NCBI GenBank assembly: GCA_021018995.1
Contig: CM037589.1
Coordinates: 10,989,001-11,053,000, forward strand
DNA: 64,000 nucleotides
Reading direction: 5' to 3'
Source: Chloranthus sessilifolius
Lineage: Eukaryota > Streptophyta > Magnoliopsida > Chloranthales > Chloranthaceae
Shown here piece after piece: positions 35,695 to 48,138 of this stretch (position 1 is the stretch's first letter; the number at the start of each line of letters is the position of its first letter). The translations under genes were made by a program, and so were the position numbers. Below the pieces are notes generated by a model. The model saw nothing but the letters and a program-made list of their open reading frames with translations, did no database searches and had not been told where the DNA came from.

Positions 35695-36900
35695 CTACTT
35701 GAACAAAAAATATCAATCAAGAAAAAGGCTCAATAGTAATTGGGGTCTAATCTTGAACAAAAAATCTAAGAGAGAGTCTTCAATCAAGAGAAACCCAGAA
35801 AGGTTGATATGACTAATAAGTAGGGAGGGGCTTGACAGAAAACAAGAATTTGGTAGAATTTCAGACTAGGGAGGGGCTTTGTTGGTAAGCAATTATGTTA
35901 GTGATCTATAGAAGCTAGTTTGCCTATTAGGTTTATTCCCTTTGTTGGTAACGTGAGTGCAGAAGTGGATTTGGGTCTGGGATTGGGAAAGTGCCAATTA
36001 TAAAAACATAAGTAGCGGGATCGCGTCATAATATACTAGTAAGAGCTTAAAATATTCACATACGTTAGGAGAATACCAAAAGAACATTATGTGAATGTAT
36101 ACAGTAGCGGAACAAGGATTTTCATCCAGTCGGAGCATAAATTGAATTAGATTTAAGGCCATCTAAGTCAAACAAAATAAATTCTAAGTTAAAAGGATTT
36201 TTGGGCTGAAAAGGGGTAAAACAGACAAGATTTTAACACATTAACACTCAAATGGCCTTAAGAAGCACCAAAAAAAGATGTTTTCGGCTGCAGGTGTCAC
36301 TAAAAGGGTTTCTAGTTAGCACATTAACAGAGCCAAGAAATTGAAGTTAAAGTAGAAGTAGAATAAGAAAGAAAAAATGGGCAACAAAATAATTCAATAA
36401 CTAGAGAAGCTTGAGCCAAAACATTCAGCAATCCAATGTTAGACCTGTAGTAATGCAATTACAGCAAAAATCAACAGCACATTGCACCTCAACTAGCTGC
36501 AAACCTACAACAGTAGGTGGGATTTTAATCTCTCTTTCTAGGACAAAACATATTATATATTCCATAATTTGTGGGAAAAAAGAGAACCTAATAGATGCAC
36601 AAAAAATGAGTAGCGGTCAAACAACTTGCCTTTGCAGTTTTAGTTGAATGTACTTGGGTCCTGTTGGCTGTTGACAGATTCAGTAATTGCTCCGGCAGGA
36701 TATGTTGATAAAATCCAAAAACTAATTTGTTCATTTTTTGCGCTTATAATTGCAAAACCAAAGTTTATACAAGCAATCAGATGTTTTCTTCAAATTTAAC
36801 TCAGTATATTTTCTAGGAGCTTGCCAATATATAAAGTTTAAAACATAAAACAACTCCCCAAACAGAAAAAAAAAAGACTATAATAGACGAGCTGGTAATA

Positions 36901-37271
36901 TGGATACCGACCCGCTCCCAATCAAGATTGGGATCGGGTCACTGATCTTGGACATGTGACACTATTTTTCATCATGTGTGCCACGTGATACATAGGACCC
37001 GATGTGAAGATCAGGTGCGTTGAAGATTGCATTGAAGAAACATCTCTACCATCAGATACAAAGCAACAACTAAAACTAGTAGCCATTCTATTAAAGGCGT
37101 TTGACTGCTTTGAATCGCACGTTGGAGAAGTTTGTTTCGATGCAATCCGCAATCCACCAGATCTTCACATCGGGTCCTTCACGTCACATAAAGTACATGA
37201 TGAAATATAATGCCACTTGTCCAAAATCAGTGACCAAATCGAAATCTAGATTGGGAACAGGTCAGCTACCA
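36901..37271. mobile_element. Hairpin MITE inside the CACTA element
   Basis: The left arm (ACCCGCTCCCAATC, GGTCACTGATCTTGGACA, ACCCGATGTGAAGATC) pairs with the right arm (CCTGTTCCCAATC, GGTCACTGATTTTGGACA, ACCCGATGTGAAGATC on the minus strand) over about 150 bp. The exact ends and target duplication are unclear. The open frames here are arm by-products. Confidence 0.75.
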
Positions 37272-37476
37272 AATACCAATTCATAAAAAAGACGCATTTT
37301 ATGGAAACCCACAAATCTCAGATGAATTTAAATTGCGCTCACAAAACAGAAATTAGAAAAACATGTTACCATCAGTCTATCACAACCCGTACACAAGAAA
37401 AAACCTGCCTCCTAAAAGCACAGAAGAAGAAAAAAATTGAAAAAAAAAAAAAGAAAGCCCACAATCCAATCCTTAC

Positions 37477-37756
37477 CGCGATTTGCTTTTGAAGGAAGAT
37501 TTCTTCTTTGCTCCAAGCAAACTTCCCTTCGACCTACGCAATTGTTTTCTTTCACTCATATCAGTCTGAAATAGTTCTTGCATATCTTCCGTTCTATTTT
37601 GAGTCCTATGGGGAGGTTTATTCAATGTCTTGCCTGCCTTTCTCACAATCTTGCCGGCATCGTGTGCCTTCTTTATGGCCTTTACTATTTTGCCCGCCGA
37701 TAACCCTCTTCAACAAGTGACTTTCCTGGTTTCCCTTTCTTGCCACTAACAGTCAT
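37477..37756 (-). pseudogene. Exon fragment of a probable nucleolar protein (basic C-terminal tail)
   Basis: On the minus strand an acceptor GCTGTAG precedes ATGACTGTTAGTGGC. The translation gives SGKKGKPGKSLVEEGYRRAK, then, after a one-base deletion, VKAIKKAHDAGKIVRK, QNRTEDMQELFQTDMSE and KKSSFKSKSR, followed by a consensus donor GTAAGG (37476-37471). The basic tail with GYxRAKxVKA, EEMxxLFxxDM and SFKSKSR motifs is like that of plant nucleolar proteins, for example DEAD-box helicase RH28. The preceding exon at 39042-39101 does not look like RH28, so an ARM-repeat ribosome-processing protein is an alternative. The single-base deletion makes it a broken copy. Confidence 0.6.
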
Positions 37757-39041
37757 CTACAGCCGAAAACATGTATGGAAATAAAGAGTCAGTATTAGGT
37801 GCCTAACCTTTACAATAGCGTATAGCATGCACAGTTCAGGTGCATCTCGATCTCTTTGTTCTTAAAGTCTGCATGCCTCAAGGTCCACATGGCGCATGAG
37901 TATGTCGTGCACACTTAAGGAAAAAGCTATATTGATGGAAATTAAAGCTGTGGGAAAAAGCAACGATTTAGGATTTTTTAGTCTCCTAAAGCGAAACTAA
38001 CTTGATGAACTGCTATGATTTAAGTAAAGTAGACATTACACACAACAATGCAGTAAAACAGACACATTTTACTCATGTAAAGTAAGGAATTACAAGTGAT
38101 ATCTTTTTGAAATATTATAGATAATGCCCACTTTGCATGTACACTGATTAAAGCGAAGTGAACCTGCCCTAAATCTTTTTAGTACTTGGAGCGAGACTCC
38201 GATCTCGCATTGAATATTGAAGCACTCATCAAGACCTCTCTTTAGAACCAGGTTCATTTGGAAAAAAAGGGAACTCACCCGACTTATCCATGGGAACCAA
38301 GATTCAAAATCTCAGCTCCAATATTGGTACCAGTTACGACAATACTGATATATACCCAAAGTACTTGCTGATATTTACCAGTAAATATAGTAGCAAATTC
38401 AAAAAAAAATTTAAAGAAAGAGAAAAAATGCAATGAAATGATAAAAGTTAAAAAATACACTAATATGGAAAGTAAATTTGGAATACCGAGCAATATTTGG
38501 CAGATGTTACAGATATTTTAATATAACAGGCAGTATTCCAAGATTTTGAACCTTACTGAGAACCCATAGAAAATCAAATTCCATGAATCTCAAGGCCAAA
38601 AAATTGACACACATTAGTTTAAGGGGACCTGTTTTTGCAACTTAAGATTGTTGCATTGCCACCAGAATTTTCAAGGGAGAAAATAGTTAAATGCTTTCAA
38701 TCAGAAAATAGTTAAATGCTTACAAAAACAGGGGAACCTATTTTTTGTAGTTAAGCTATCCCCTCCTGCATCTATGTTGGATTCAGGTTTTTGTCCAGAA
38801 TTGAGAAGTAATATTGGTTTAAGTGTTCAAGGATAATAGTAACTCGACATTATGTTTAACGCTAATAGTATCATGTCTAAAGTTCATCGATTTGGGATTG
38901 TTTAGTTGTCCAGTTTCAACGATTATTATAACTCAGGAAAAAAGTAAACCAAAAACAACAATTTAATGCCAAAATGCACTGGCATAAATAAGAGACCACT
39001 ATACCTTAATAGCTATTTAAAATCACGAAAAAGAAGTTTAC

Positions 39042-39101
39042 CTTCCCAATTGCATTGCTCAATCTGGCAAAAGCCTCTGCTTGCAAATATTCTGGCAAAA
39101 C
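39042..39101 (-). pseudogene. 60-nt upstream exon of the same captured gene
   Basis: On the minus strand an acceptor GTTGCAG is followed by 20 codons (VLPEYLQAEAFARLSN ... IGK) and a donor GTAAAC. The phase is compatible with the exon at 37477-37756. In the minus-strand order it lies directly upstream, 1.3 kb away. The family is not identified with confidence. Confidence 0.45.
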
Positions 39102-41583
39102 CTGCAACATAAAAGAATAAGGAACTAAACACCAAATCAAGGGCCTCTACTGAACTGCCCAAAAAAAAAAAACCACCAAATCAAGGCCATGATAACTCAC
39201 TTCCGCACTTGAAGCAGCATAATTTGATTATCTCTCCATTAGCTACAATAAGACTGTTTTGATATCAACAGTTGGCTGCGAAATGAAAAGGAAAGGAGAA
39301 AAAAGACTTAGTAAGCCACCATATGTTACATTTTTTAAAACAAAAATTTGCCCAATTTTAACACTAATAATGTTTTATAAACCAAAATCATTTTCAAAAA
39401 AAAAAGAAGTAGAAATCAAATTAGTGATTTGTCATGAACATCTAGGAGAAGACTCCATCAGTTATTACATTCTGCACAAGAATCAACTCAAACAAGGAAA
39501 AAATGCCAAGTTTGCGAATTTGGATATCTAGTCAAAAGGTCTAAAATTCACAAAAGTGGTAACAATTACATAAGGGCATGTTAAATAGTATCTATGACAT
39601 GCAGTTTCACAAATTCAGATATCTTATCAAAAGGTATTTATATATCTTTTACCAACATATAACCTAAGCTAATTTTGATAAAGACTAGGATCACCATCAG
39701 ACTTCCTATCTTGCAGTATTGACTTAAAAATAAGCACATGATGTGTTCTGTGGATCAAAAGTGAAGTCTATTAATCTTTATCAAAATAAGAAAAGAGTAC
39801 AGCGTTGAAAATTGAAAAATATGTGAAAAATGGAAAAGAAAAAGAAAAAAACAGCCAATATGTCCACATACATCTTAGTGGAGCACAAGCCCAAGCGCTT
39901 GATGTGTTGCCAACCCATGTCACTAATAATAAATTATGTCATCAATATTCCTTTTGTAATTGCTGCAAATTTAGACTCATAATGAGGCTAGAACAATCAT
40001 CAGTTTTTCAGTGTTTGAAACATGAGGATTAGCTGACCCTCACATAACGGATGAAAAAAAACATCACTATGAACTGAATGATCTGATACTCTGTAATTAG
40101 CACTGATATTCCACTACATGAGATACTACTTTGCAGGGGATGGATTTTTACTTTCTTTTATTTTTAGTAGTGGAAATATTTGGTGAAGGTATCTACATGT
40201 ATGGAGACCCTACGCACACCACTTAAGTCTTGTTTGGTCCAGCCTAGAGAAACTGAAAATCACTGCTCTAATTAGTAACGAATATTGGTTGCCATAGAGA
40301 AACTGAAGCTTCAGTCGTCGGTATAGATCTTTTAAAAAAATATATATTATTCCCCCACCTGCTTGCACGGCCAAATCCCACCATCTGGTAGCCCTATGGT
40401 TCCTCAATGTTACACCTAAAGCATCACTAAAAATGTTTTTCCACCTAAAGCCACCCCATTACCATAGATAGTATTATTTCTCATATTTTCACCAATTTAA
40501 CAATAAACAAACATAGATAAGATAAGAAAAAAAAAAAAACTCAACCCAAATGAGCCACTCTTTGAAAGAACTGTTTAGTCATATAATATACTTTTTTAAA
40601 CGGTTGAAAGCTTCTGTTCCTCGACTTTGTTTTAGTGGTGGGCTCTTCAAGAACTGACCAATGCTGAACATGGTCATTTCAAGACCTACATCTAACAATA
40701 TGGAGATGGATTTGGATATTATGGCAGGCTTCTCAACATGCCATCAGCAAGAACACAAAAAAACACCAACCAGAAAAGGTATCCACAATTTTGAGACCTG
40801 GCACATTCAATCAAACACTCTGATTTTCCCTGAGAGATATAATGAGAGAAGACCTAGACCTGGCCCCTGAGAGACTTGCTCATAAGAGCCCGTCACAACC
40901 TCTGGCAAGGCAACGTGAGATTATAAGCTAGCCCTGAGTTTTCCTATTCTACAAATTCTTTAACAAAAGAAAAACACTAACCAATGCACATCAGCAATAC
41001 ATCCTTTCCTGTATATGCAAAAGGTGCCTATAAGGTGGAGCAATTAAGATTTTAGATATGACTAGTTTCATCACATCCATTCATGTCGATAGGATATAAA
41101 CATTAAAAGGAAAGGGTACAATGGAAGCATGTTAAATAGATGCATAGGTACGAGGAAAATGCCTACCTCGGATCCATTTTCAAATATGAGTCATCTATTT
41201 CTAGAATCAATAAGTCCTAGATTCCGTACCAACATCATTGCTATCTTTTTAACAGCAACTCCTCTTTTATCACTTGTAAAACTGCATTCTACATAAAGTG
41301 ATAGGACAGTGACTGCCATATCTGTGATCAATCCGAGTACCCCTAAGGATTGTCAAAAAGGGACTTTTAGATCAAAGCCTAATAGCTGTCTGCCTTCAAT
41401 TTGATTTAGCCCTTCATAGTTGGATTAGATAGCCTATATAGTTAAATTAATTTCTTTTGCGTGACCATAAATGGATTCGAAGTGAAGCTTGCTGTTTTCT
41501 AGAGTTTACCTTATTTAGTCCAAGTGAAGCTTGAACTAGGACTTTAGCTTATTATCATCAGTTCATGATAATAAAGGGGCACC

Positions 41584-41665
41584 ATCACCACGAAAGCTCA
41601 GCTTGCAACTGTTCAATGCGACTCTGCATCTGTTGCATCTGAGCTGCCATTCGATCACGAAGAAA
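41584..41665 (-). pseudogene. Kinesin-4-like coiled-coil fragment
   Basis: The minus strand reads LRDR then MAAQMQQMQSRIEQLQAEL, followed by SW and a stop. Plant kinesin-4 (FRA1 type) proteins carry a similar AAQMQ-RxQIEQLQ-ELL stretch after the motor domain. Only about 27 residues are recognisable, so the assignment is tentative. Confidence 0.4.
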
Positions 41666-42651
41666 AACTATTAGGAATTGAAGATTGTTGAGTCATTCAG
41701 CCTTAGAATTAATAAATATGAACAGCAACTCACCTATCATCATTAGTTCATGATAAAAACAAATATCTAATGATGAAAAAATGCAATTTTTCTTTAAAAT
41801 GTGACTTTAATTCAAGAAATTAGACGTAGTGGCTTCCAATGACAGGTTCCACGAAATTAGACGCATAATATGTACGAATAAATGGTTAGCTGGGTACAAG
41901 TACCAGACATCACTATGACTTGGGCTTCTCATAAAGTTTGGGAAAGTTGACTGCAAAAAACACAATACAAATTTGCTACTTGTTCAAAGTAATTTCATCA
42001 GATTTTAGAAACGGGGAAATGTGGCAGCAATATTAGCACTTTTTAAGTGACTTCCATTAATGCTTATAAACAGGTTTCAACTTAGCACTCATTATTTTAA
42101 AAAGCGTTAGAATTAGGTAGCACAGCAGTTTAGAGTACTAAACAGGGTTGAAACAGAGCCATTGTTATAGGTATGTTTAACTATTGACATTATTTGGCGA
42201 ACACTGTTATTTTACTCGACAAGCAATGGCATTGTAAAGTTCCCCTCCCATGTTAATAGGAATTAGGTACAAGTAATACAAATCGACCTAATGTTATAGG
42301 TAATATATAGTGTGACGACCCGACTTTTCCAATCCCTAAGGTATAGGAAAGGTCGGCTCATCAACGTATTGATTTCTCAATAAGCCGTAACAAACAGAAG
42401 CCAGCAACATAGCAATGATCTAAAGACAGAGGCAAAGCATATAATAATCCAAAAATAAAAACTTTCTATAACAAAAAATATATCACTGTAAGGAACCAAG
42501 AAGAACCGCCGGTGATGGCCAATCCAACACCTAAAATAGTGGTTCACAATAAAGGTTCCTCGAGTGATATCAAAAGAACCAAAATAATGGCCTAGGGCGC
42601 AATAGTCAAAATAATATTCTAACAAAATTACCAAAAATAAGGGATCTAGGA

Positions 42652-42746
42652 TCAAGGGAAAAACTCCTCAGCTGGTGTGTCCAATTCCTCCTCGGGAATG
42701 TAATCGGAGTCCTCCAGATCCTCTGACCCAAGGTCAGTCTCAGCAC
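42652..42746 (-). CDS. Conserved acidic C-terminal exon in LTR copy C
   Basis: A minus-strand acceptor TACGTCACAG is followed, after two leftover bases, by AETDLGSEDLEDSD and then IPEEELDTPAEEFFP before TGA (42652-42654). There are no internal stops. Acceptor, phase, acidic content and aromatic end agree with copies A, B and D. Confidence 0.5.
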
Positions 42747-43559
42747 CTGTGACGTATAGTCGATGGTGAGCTAACAACAAAGCCCAATTATGATTTTCAA
42801 ATGATGCTTTGCAAACTAAAATTCCAGTTCTAATCCTGAGTCAAAACTGATAACATAAATCTGATGTGTTCGAAATCTTCTGAATTAGCATGCTTCTTGT
42901 CTTAAATTTATAACTTAATTTTATCTCCCAAATTTCCTATAGCATGAGAGTGGACTACGTGACCGACGGGAAACCCTACTGACCATCGTCGTTCATGAAC
43001 CCATTTTCTGAAGTGCAACAGGCCCTTACTCTATGAGAGAAACTTGTACCAAAGTAATACCATCAACACGGTTGGTAGAATCTAAGGCATCGTTCGTATG
43101 TACCTCAAATCGAATGCAAATGCTAACATATATCAAAGCTTATTATTCATAACTGATTTCTGATATTTTTCAAAGTTCTGATTCAAAAATTTACTGAGGT
43201 TCTGAGGTTCAATTTACGAAGTTCTTAGTCATAAAAAAGTTTCCAATTTTCAGATTTGTGTCATATATTCAGAGTTTTATTCATGCTGTGTGTAACAGGA
43301 TTCCAAAATTTATGCTTCTTAAATGAAATAGTCAAAACAGTTATACTTATAATTCAATGCAAATTAAATATAGGGTTCCCCTACCTCAACAAGGAAGACT
43401 CAACAACAAGCATAAACAATCCTCACAAAGAACTCCCAATATTCAAAACCTACAAGGATTAACACTATCAATGTTAATATAAGACCAAAAGTCAAACCAA
43501 AAGCTTGCCGAGAAAATATCTGACAAATATTTAAGGATCTGAAACAGGGCAAAATTCGA

Positions 43560-43800
43560 CCCTCGAATTCAAATTCGTGGGTCGAATTTGAAATTCGATG
43601 GTTGAATTCAATTTCGACACTCGAATTCCAAAAATCTCATCAGGCATAAAAATCAGAAAATCGACCCTCGATTTTCAATTCGATGGTCGAATTCCAAATT
43701 CGACCCTCGAATTGGAAATCGACCCTCAAATCTTGAAAACTACCTCAGGCATAAAAATTCACTTTTCGACCTTCGAATTGGAATTCAACCCTCGAATTTC
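43560..43800. repeat. Copy-C cassette of TCGACCCTCGAATT motifs
   Basis: About fourteen occurrences of TCGAATT, AATTCGA and TCGACCCTCGAATT appear in both orientations. It sits after AAAAGTCAAACCAAAAG, in the same relative place as the cassette of copy B. Confidence 0.85.
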
Positions 43801-46800
43801 TTCAGGTCTGTGGCTGTCAAATTTTCATGTGCGGATTCTTTCTCTCTTATTCAACCACAGCCATCTGATCTTATTTAAAATAAACACCATATACTTATAC
43901 AAAACAGAAATTGAATTCATAAGACAGAAGGAGGTTTAAAGGCCTACCTCTTGTAGTTTAAACTGTTGCTTCCGTTGCACCAAAACACGCACCGGAACCA
44001 ATCTTAAAGGCTTAACGGTTTAGAATCTCCAATCAGTCCATCATAAACCTTTCTCTATTGCACAGATCAGAACTACACAGAGACATCCTCTCCCCGATCC
44101 TTCTCTTCCAATAGTCCAAATATATCAGAAATCAAGCACAAGGCTAATCAATTGTTGAGATGGGGAGAGTAATTCTCAAGGTCTCTAGATCTAGGATTAA
44201 AATGAGCTAAGGCTTTAGAGGTTTATGAATTCCAACGAGAGAGAGAAGTTAAACTTCTCTTTCAATCTCTCTTATAACAAAAAAAACAAACCAACTAATA
44301 TCTAGATTTTATATTTTTGCAACTTATCCACTTAATTTGCAAAAAAATGTCCCATGTTGAACACATACACCAATCCCTATCATGTAAGTCATTGATTACA
44401 TGACTTGCACACCTCTCGAGACAAATTCCTTTGGCCATTAGTTTTATTATAGCCTTAGCTTACCCAAAAACCTAAAAATCCCTCAATAATTTTTTGGACA
44501 CGCTTACCGAGGTAAACGAAATATAGACCAAAAATATCAGGGATATTACATATAGTGGGCAAGAATTACATTGATGCAAAGCTTAATAAAACCAAATTGT
44601 AAAAACTAATCAATTGGCATATGCAATCCCAATTGATTTGCATGCCCATTCTGTGAACTTTTACTGATTTGCATGCCCATTCTGTGAGTCTCCAGAGGCT
44701 TGACCATTTGGACAAAGGAGATTGACCTGAGTGCTGTCACGGGTGACTAAAACAGCTCGTATACGAACAATTGTTGTGATACAAGCATTCGAAAGTAAAA
44801 TATAAAGGGGAGACTAATGAGCATTATTGAGTATGCAGAGGGAATTAGCATTATTATGAGACTGGATGATAATGCTATCATTTCAGTTCTAATTAGCTCA
44901 GACAAATTTTAAAACAATCACTCAACGCCCAATGAATGAAAATTCATGGAACAGAGAAGCATTTGCAAGGAATGATCATAAAGCACATTTCTAAATTAAT
45001 TCCACACATAACTCTTACAACTATTGGCATTAGATTAACAATCACCCTTAATAATACATACATGTGGGTATTGGAATCAACCAAACAATAAACCAAATAT
45101 GTAATGCAGTTCAATCAAATCACGTAATAAACACGGAAGTAACTACTCTGAGTTTCTAGAGGCTAATGCTAGAAAAATGGCTATCATTTTCCAGATAAGG
45201 AGCTCATAAGAGGGAAAACTGAGACTTGGGTTGTATTGCCCTCTTTATGCATTTTGATTCCCATTCAGAATTAGAGAAAAACTAGGACTACTAAACATTC
45301 CACTCATTTATTGGGTGTTGTCCAAATCTATAGATAATTGAAAGAACATGTGAAAGTTAAGATCTAATTAAATCAAAAATCGCCAATTTCGAGCATGCAA
45401 ATTATCACCAAATGTTTGCTTGTATTTATCATCAGATCAAACTATTCAAATATGGAAAGACAAATGTGTAGAAAAATTTCCCAAATTATTCCTCAATGCT
45501 ATGCTTTACCAATATGTACTACAAACTCAACATATAATCCACGCAACACAAACTACGCACATCCCATGAGAATGGGTATCTTTAAAAATACAACTAGTTG
45601 AGTGCAAAACCACGTAGGATTGTAACTGACTCTTCTCACTGACATTATAAGATGAATGTTAGCAGCTGATACATATTTAAGTCCACAACAGCTGCACTCA
45701 AATTCGGAACAATCAAAAGCTATGATTCAGCTTAGGTCAACAGAAATAAATACACTGTTAATCATGGTTATCATTTTTTTTATGTTTTCTACAGTAGTAA
45801 TGCCGCGGAGCTGTCTATACATTCATTCCACAGTTTGCACTAAAGCCATGACTGCAAATTTCACTAATTTATCCAATACTATATTAGCAAAAAGCTCAAA
45901 TTTTAACTAAATGTGGAGCTACTATAACTTGTCTAGCATACTGAAAGGTTAACAGCTGCAGTTTTCATTAATTAATGCAATAAGTTTGAGACTTCATAAC
46001 ACTCAAGCAATTACATTATACAAGTAAATAAATAGATGGGCAACAATCGCAGGTACAACAAGCATATAAAGAGCAAACTTTAGAATGTGTTTTCACTCTT
46101 TTGTTAATCCATTAATTCTTGTTAAAACGATAATCTATTCATGTTAGGTAGATACCAAGGAACACAAGTAACCAGTTGTGCCTAGACTCATTGCACAGGT
46201 ACCAAATAGCTTCAGCATCCATATTTATTCACTGCTTTTACTTTTCATCCAGGGCAAGTTTCAGCCACTACACTTCTATTGTTTAATTTTGGCTTATAAC
46301 ATCTCCATGATCAAATTTCAGTCACTCATTTTCTGTGGTCCTCAACATGCTTACAATTGGCCATATACCATAAGATAAGTAACCTCAGCATACATATTAT
46401 TACCCCACTACATTCTCATTCCTTCAAAGGTAAACCTTATGTCTTCAATTGAATATGAACCATTTGAAACTCCCTGATGGACATGACTACACTACTATAC
46501 TTATGATACGATAGTCAACCTGTAATTTTTCATTAGGCATATAATTAAATTGACAAAAGATGAGTACATGCAGCCTTGGGTTATGTGTTGTTTCAACCAA
46601 TGTTTCAAAAATCAGGCAAGACATAGAACTGCCAAATGCACTGGTCCGGTTGGACTGGGTTGAACCGGGTTCGACCGGATTGGTTCATTAAAAAATATTT
46701 AAAAACTATTTATGAGGTTTTACATAAAACTTTAGATGTGTATGCAAAAAACTGATGAACAAACCGGATCCACTGAAAAAATGGCCCAAATAATCGATTT

Positions 46801-46927
46801 GGGGTAATTTAGGCACATCACACAGGAACCTAAAAATTGCTCCATCCTTCAGTTTTAGAATCTCTAATCAGTCCATTTATCATATGTGAAAGCATGTTTA
46901 GGTTATTGTTTGAGTTGAAGAACATAC

Positions 46928-47025
46928 CAAGAGAAATTATTCCAAAAGAAATCAATGTTCCAACTGCTCCAAACAGCATGATTGTAATGAAATTGCTGAA
47001 AAACTGCTTCTTTTTTACTTGGAAC
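46928..47025 (-). pseudogene. Single exon of an NHX-type Na+/H+ antiporter
   Basis: The 98-nt minus-strand exon encodes FQVKKKQFFSNFITIMLF then GAVGTLISFGIISLG, a transmembrane segment highly characteristic of vacuolar NHX1/NHX2 exchangers. It has an acceptor ATAGTAG and a donor TTG/GTATGT at positions that fit the introns of plant NHX genes. The exons that should flank it (NAG upstream, DYLAIGAIFAATDS downstream) are not found nearby. It is therefore an isolated captured exon, not a gene. The reading frame is intact. Confidence 0.8.
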
Positions 47026-47211
47026 CTACTATAAGAAAAAATAAATAACAAAATAAAAAATAAGAAAGGATCCAAATACAAATTATAGAGCTCATTCTAA
47101 GGATTGAAGTTAGATGTTCAATCTCCACTTAGCATAAAAGAAATAATTATATCAATCTCAAAATTTGAAACAGTTATTAGTCTCCAAAAAAAGAGGCAAA
47201 GAAATAATAAT

Positions 47212-47216
<5 letters not shown>

Positions 47217-47288
<72 letters not shown>
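47217..47288. repeat. (TA)n microsatellite
   Basis: About 35 TA dinucleotides just upstream of the GH17 fragment. Confidence 0.95.
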
Positions 47289-47290
<2 letters not shown>

Positions 47291-47347
47291 TTATTCTACA
47301 ATCAACCTTCCTTACATTTTTAGGGGAAATCTTCAAAATTCATGCAG

Positions 47348-48138
47348 GTTCTCTGCTTCCAGCGGCTTTTCCAACTTCGATCGGCATCAACTACGGCCAG
47401 ATTGTGAACAATCTCCCGTTGCTGGAAAACGTCGTCTCGATCCTACAATCAATCGGCGTCAACAAGGTGCAGCTCAATGATGCAGATCCACGGGTTCTCC
47501 GTGCATTCGCAAACACCGGAGTCGAGTTCATCGTCAGCCTTGGCAACGAGCAGCTCGCAAGAATGGGAGATCCGTCGAACGTCGTGGCTTGGGTAAAGAC
47601 GAATGTGCAGACCTACTTGCCGGAGACAAAAATCACCTGCGTCACCATCGGTAATGAGGTAGTGACCGGCGAAGACAAGGTTCTGATCCGAAACCTTCTC
47701 CCCACGATGCGGAACATTCAGGCGACACTCGTGACGCTAGGGTTAGATAAGCAAGTGAGCATCACAATAGTGCACTCGTTAGCCATGCTTCAGACATCTT
47801 ATCCACCATCCGCAGGATCTTTTCGGAGTGATCTGACGGACGTGATTTCTCCCATCTTGAGCTTCCAATCGACAATCGGAGCAACTTTCCTCATCAACGC
47901 TTATCCGTTTTTCGCATACAAGGGGAATCCGAAGCGAGTCCCTCTGGATTTCATGTTGTTTCAGCCGAGCCAAGGGGTTTTGGATCTGATCTCGAATCTC
48001 TGCTACGACAACATGTTGTTCGCGCAGATCGACGCTATTTACTCGGCATTGGCGAAGCTAAGGTACTCGCACCTACCGGTGCAGATCTCGGAGACAAGGT
48101 GGCCGTCGAAGGGCAACAAAGATGAGGCTAGGGTTTGA
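47348..48138 (+). pseudogene. Glucan endo-1,3-beta-glucosidase (GH17), 3'-truncated
   Basis: This exon-2 fragment starts after an acceptor CATGCAG and reads SLLPAAFPTSIGINYGQIVN through DADPRVLRAF, TIGNEV (general-acid Glu, codon 47656), LINAYPFFAYKGNPK, LFAQIDAIYSALAKL and ISETRWPSKG (nucleophile Glu, codon 48091). GH17 enzymes cut beta-1,3-glucans (callose and fungal cell walls) in the apoplast. The signal-peptide exon is not found. The C-terminal third of the barrel (about 80 residues after WPSKG) is missing: the frame runs into unrelated sequence and stops at 48136. The near-invariant Gly of ETGWPSKG is Arg here. The remaining 260 codons have no stop, so loss of function is recent or the piece is transcribed as part of its carrier. 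Confidence 0.85.

Larger units (their letters stand above)
42311..44550 (-). mobile_element. Solo LTR copy C, nested in the CACTA element
   Basis: It starts TGTGACGACCCGACTTTT and ends CAGGGATATTACA. A perfect 5-bp duplication TATAG flanks it (42306-42310 and 44551-44555). The 2240 bp contain the conserved acidic exon and a repeat cassette but no gag or pol. The clean duplication shows it entered after the surrounding sequence was in place. Confidence 0.88.

Noticed and set aside
41170-41284. Possible minus-strand exon between TGCAG and GTAGGC
   Set aside because: The best frame (DKRGVAVKKIAMMLVRNLGL) has an internal stop and no recognised family.
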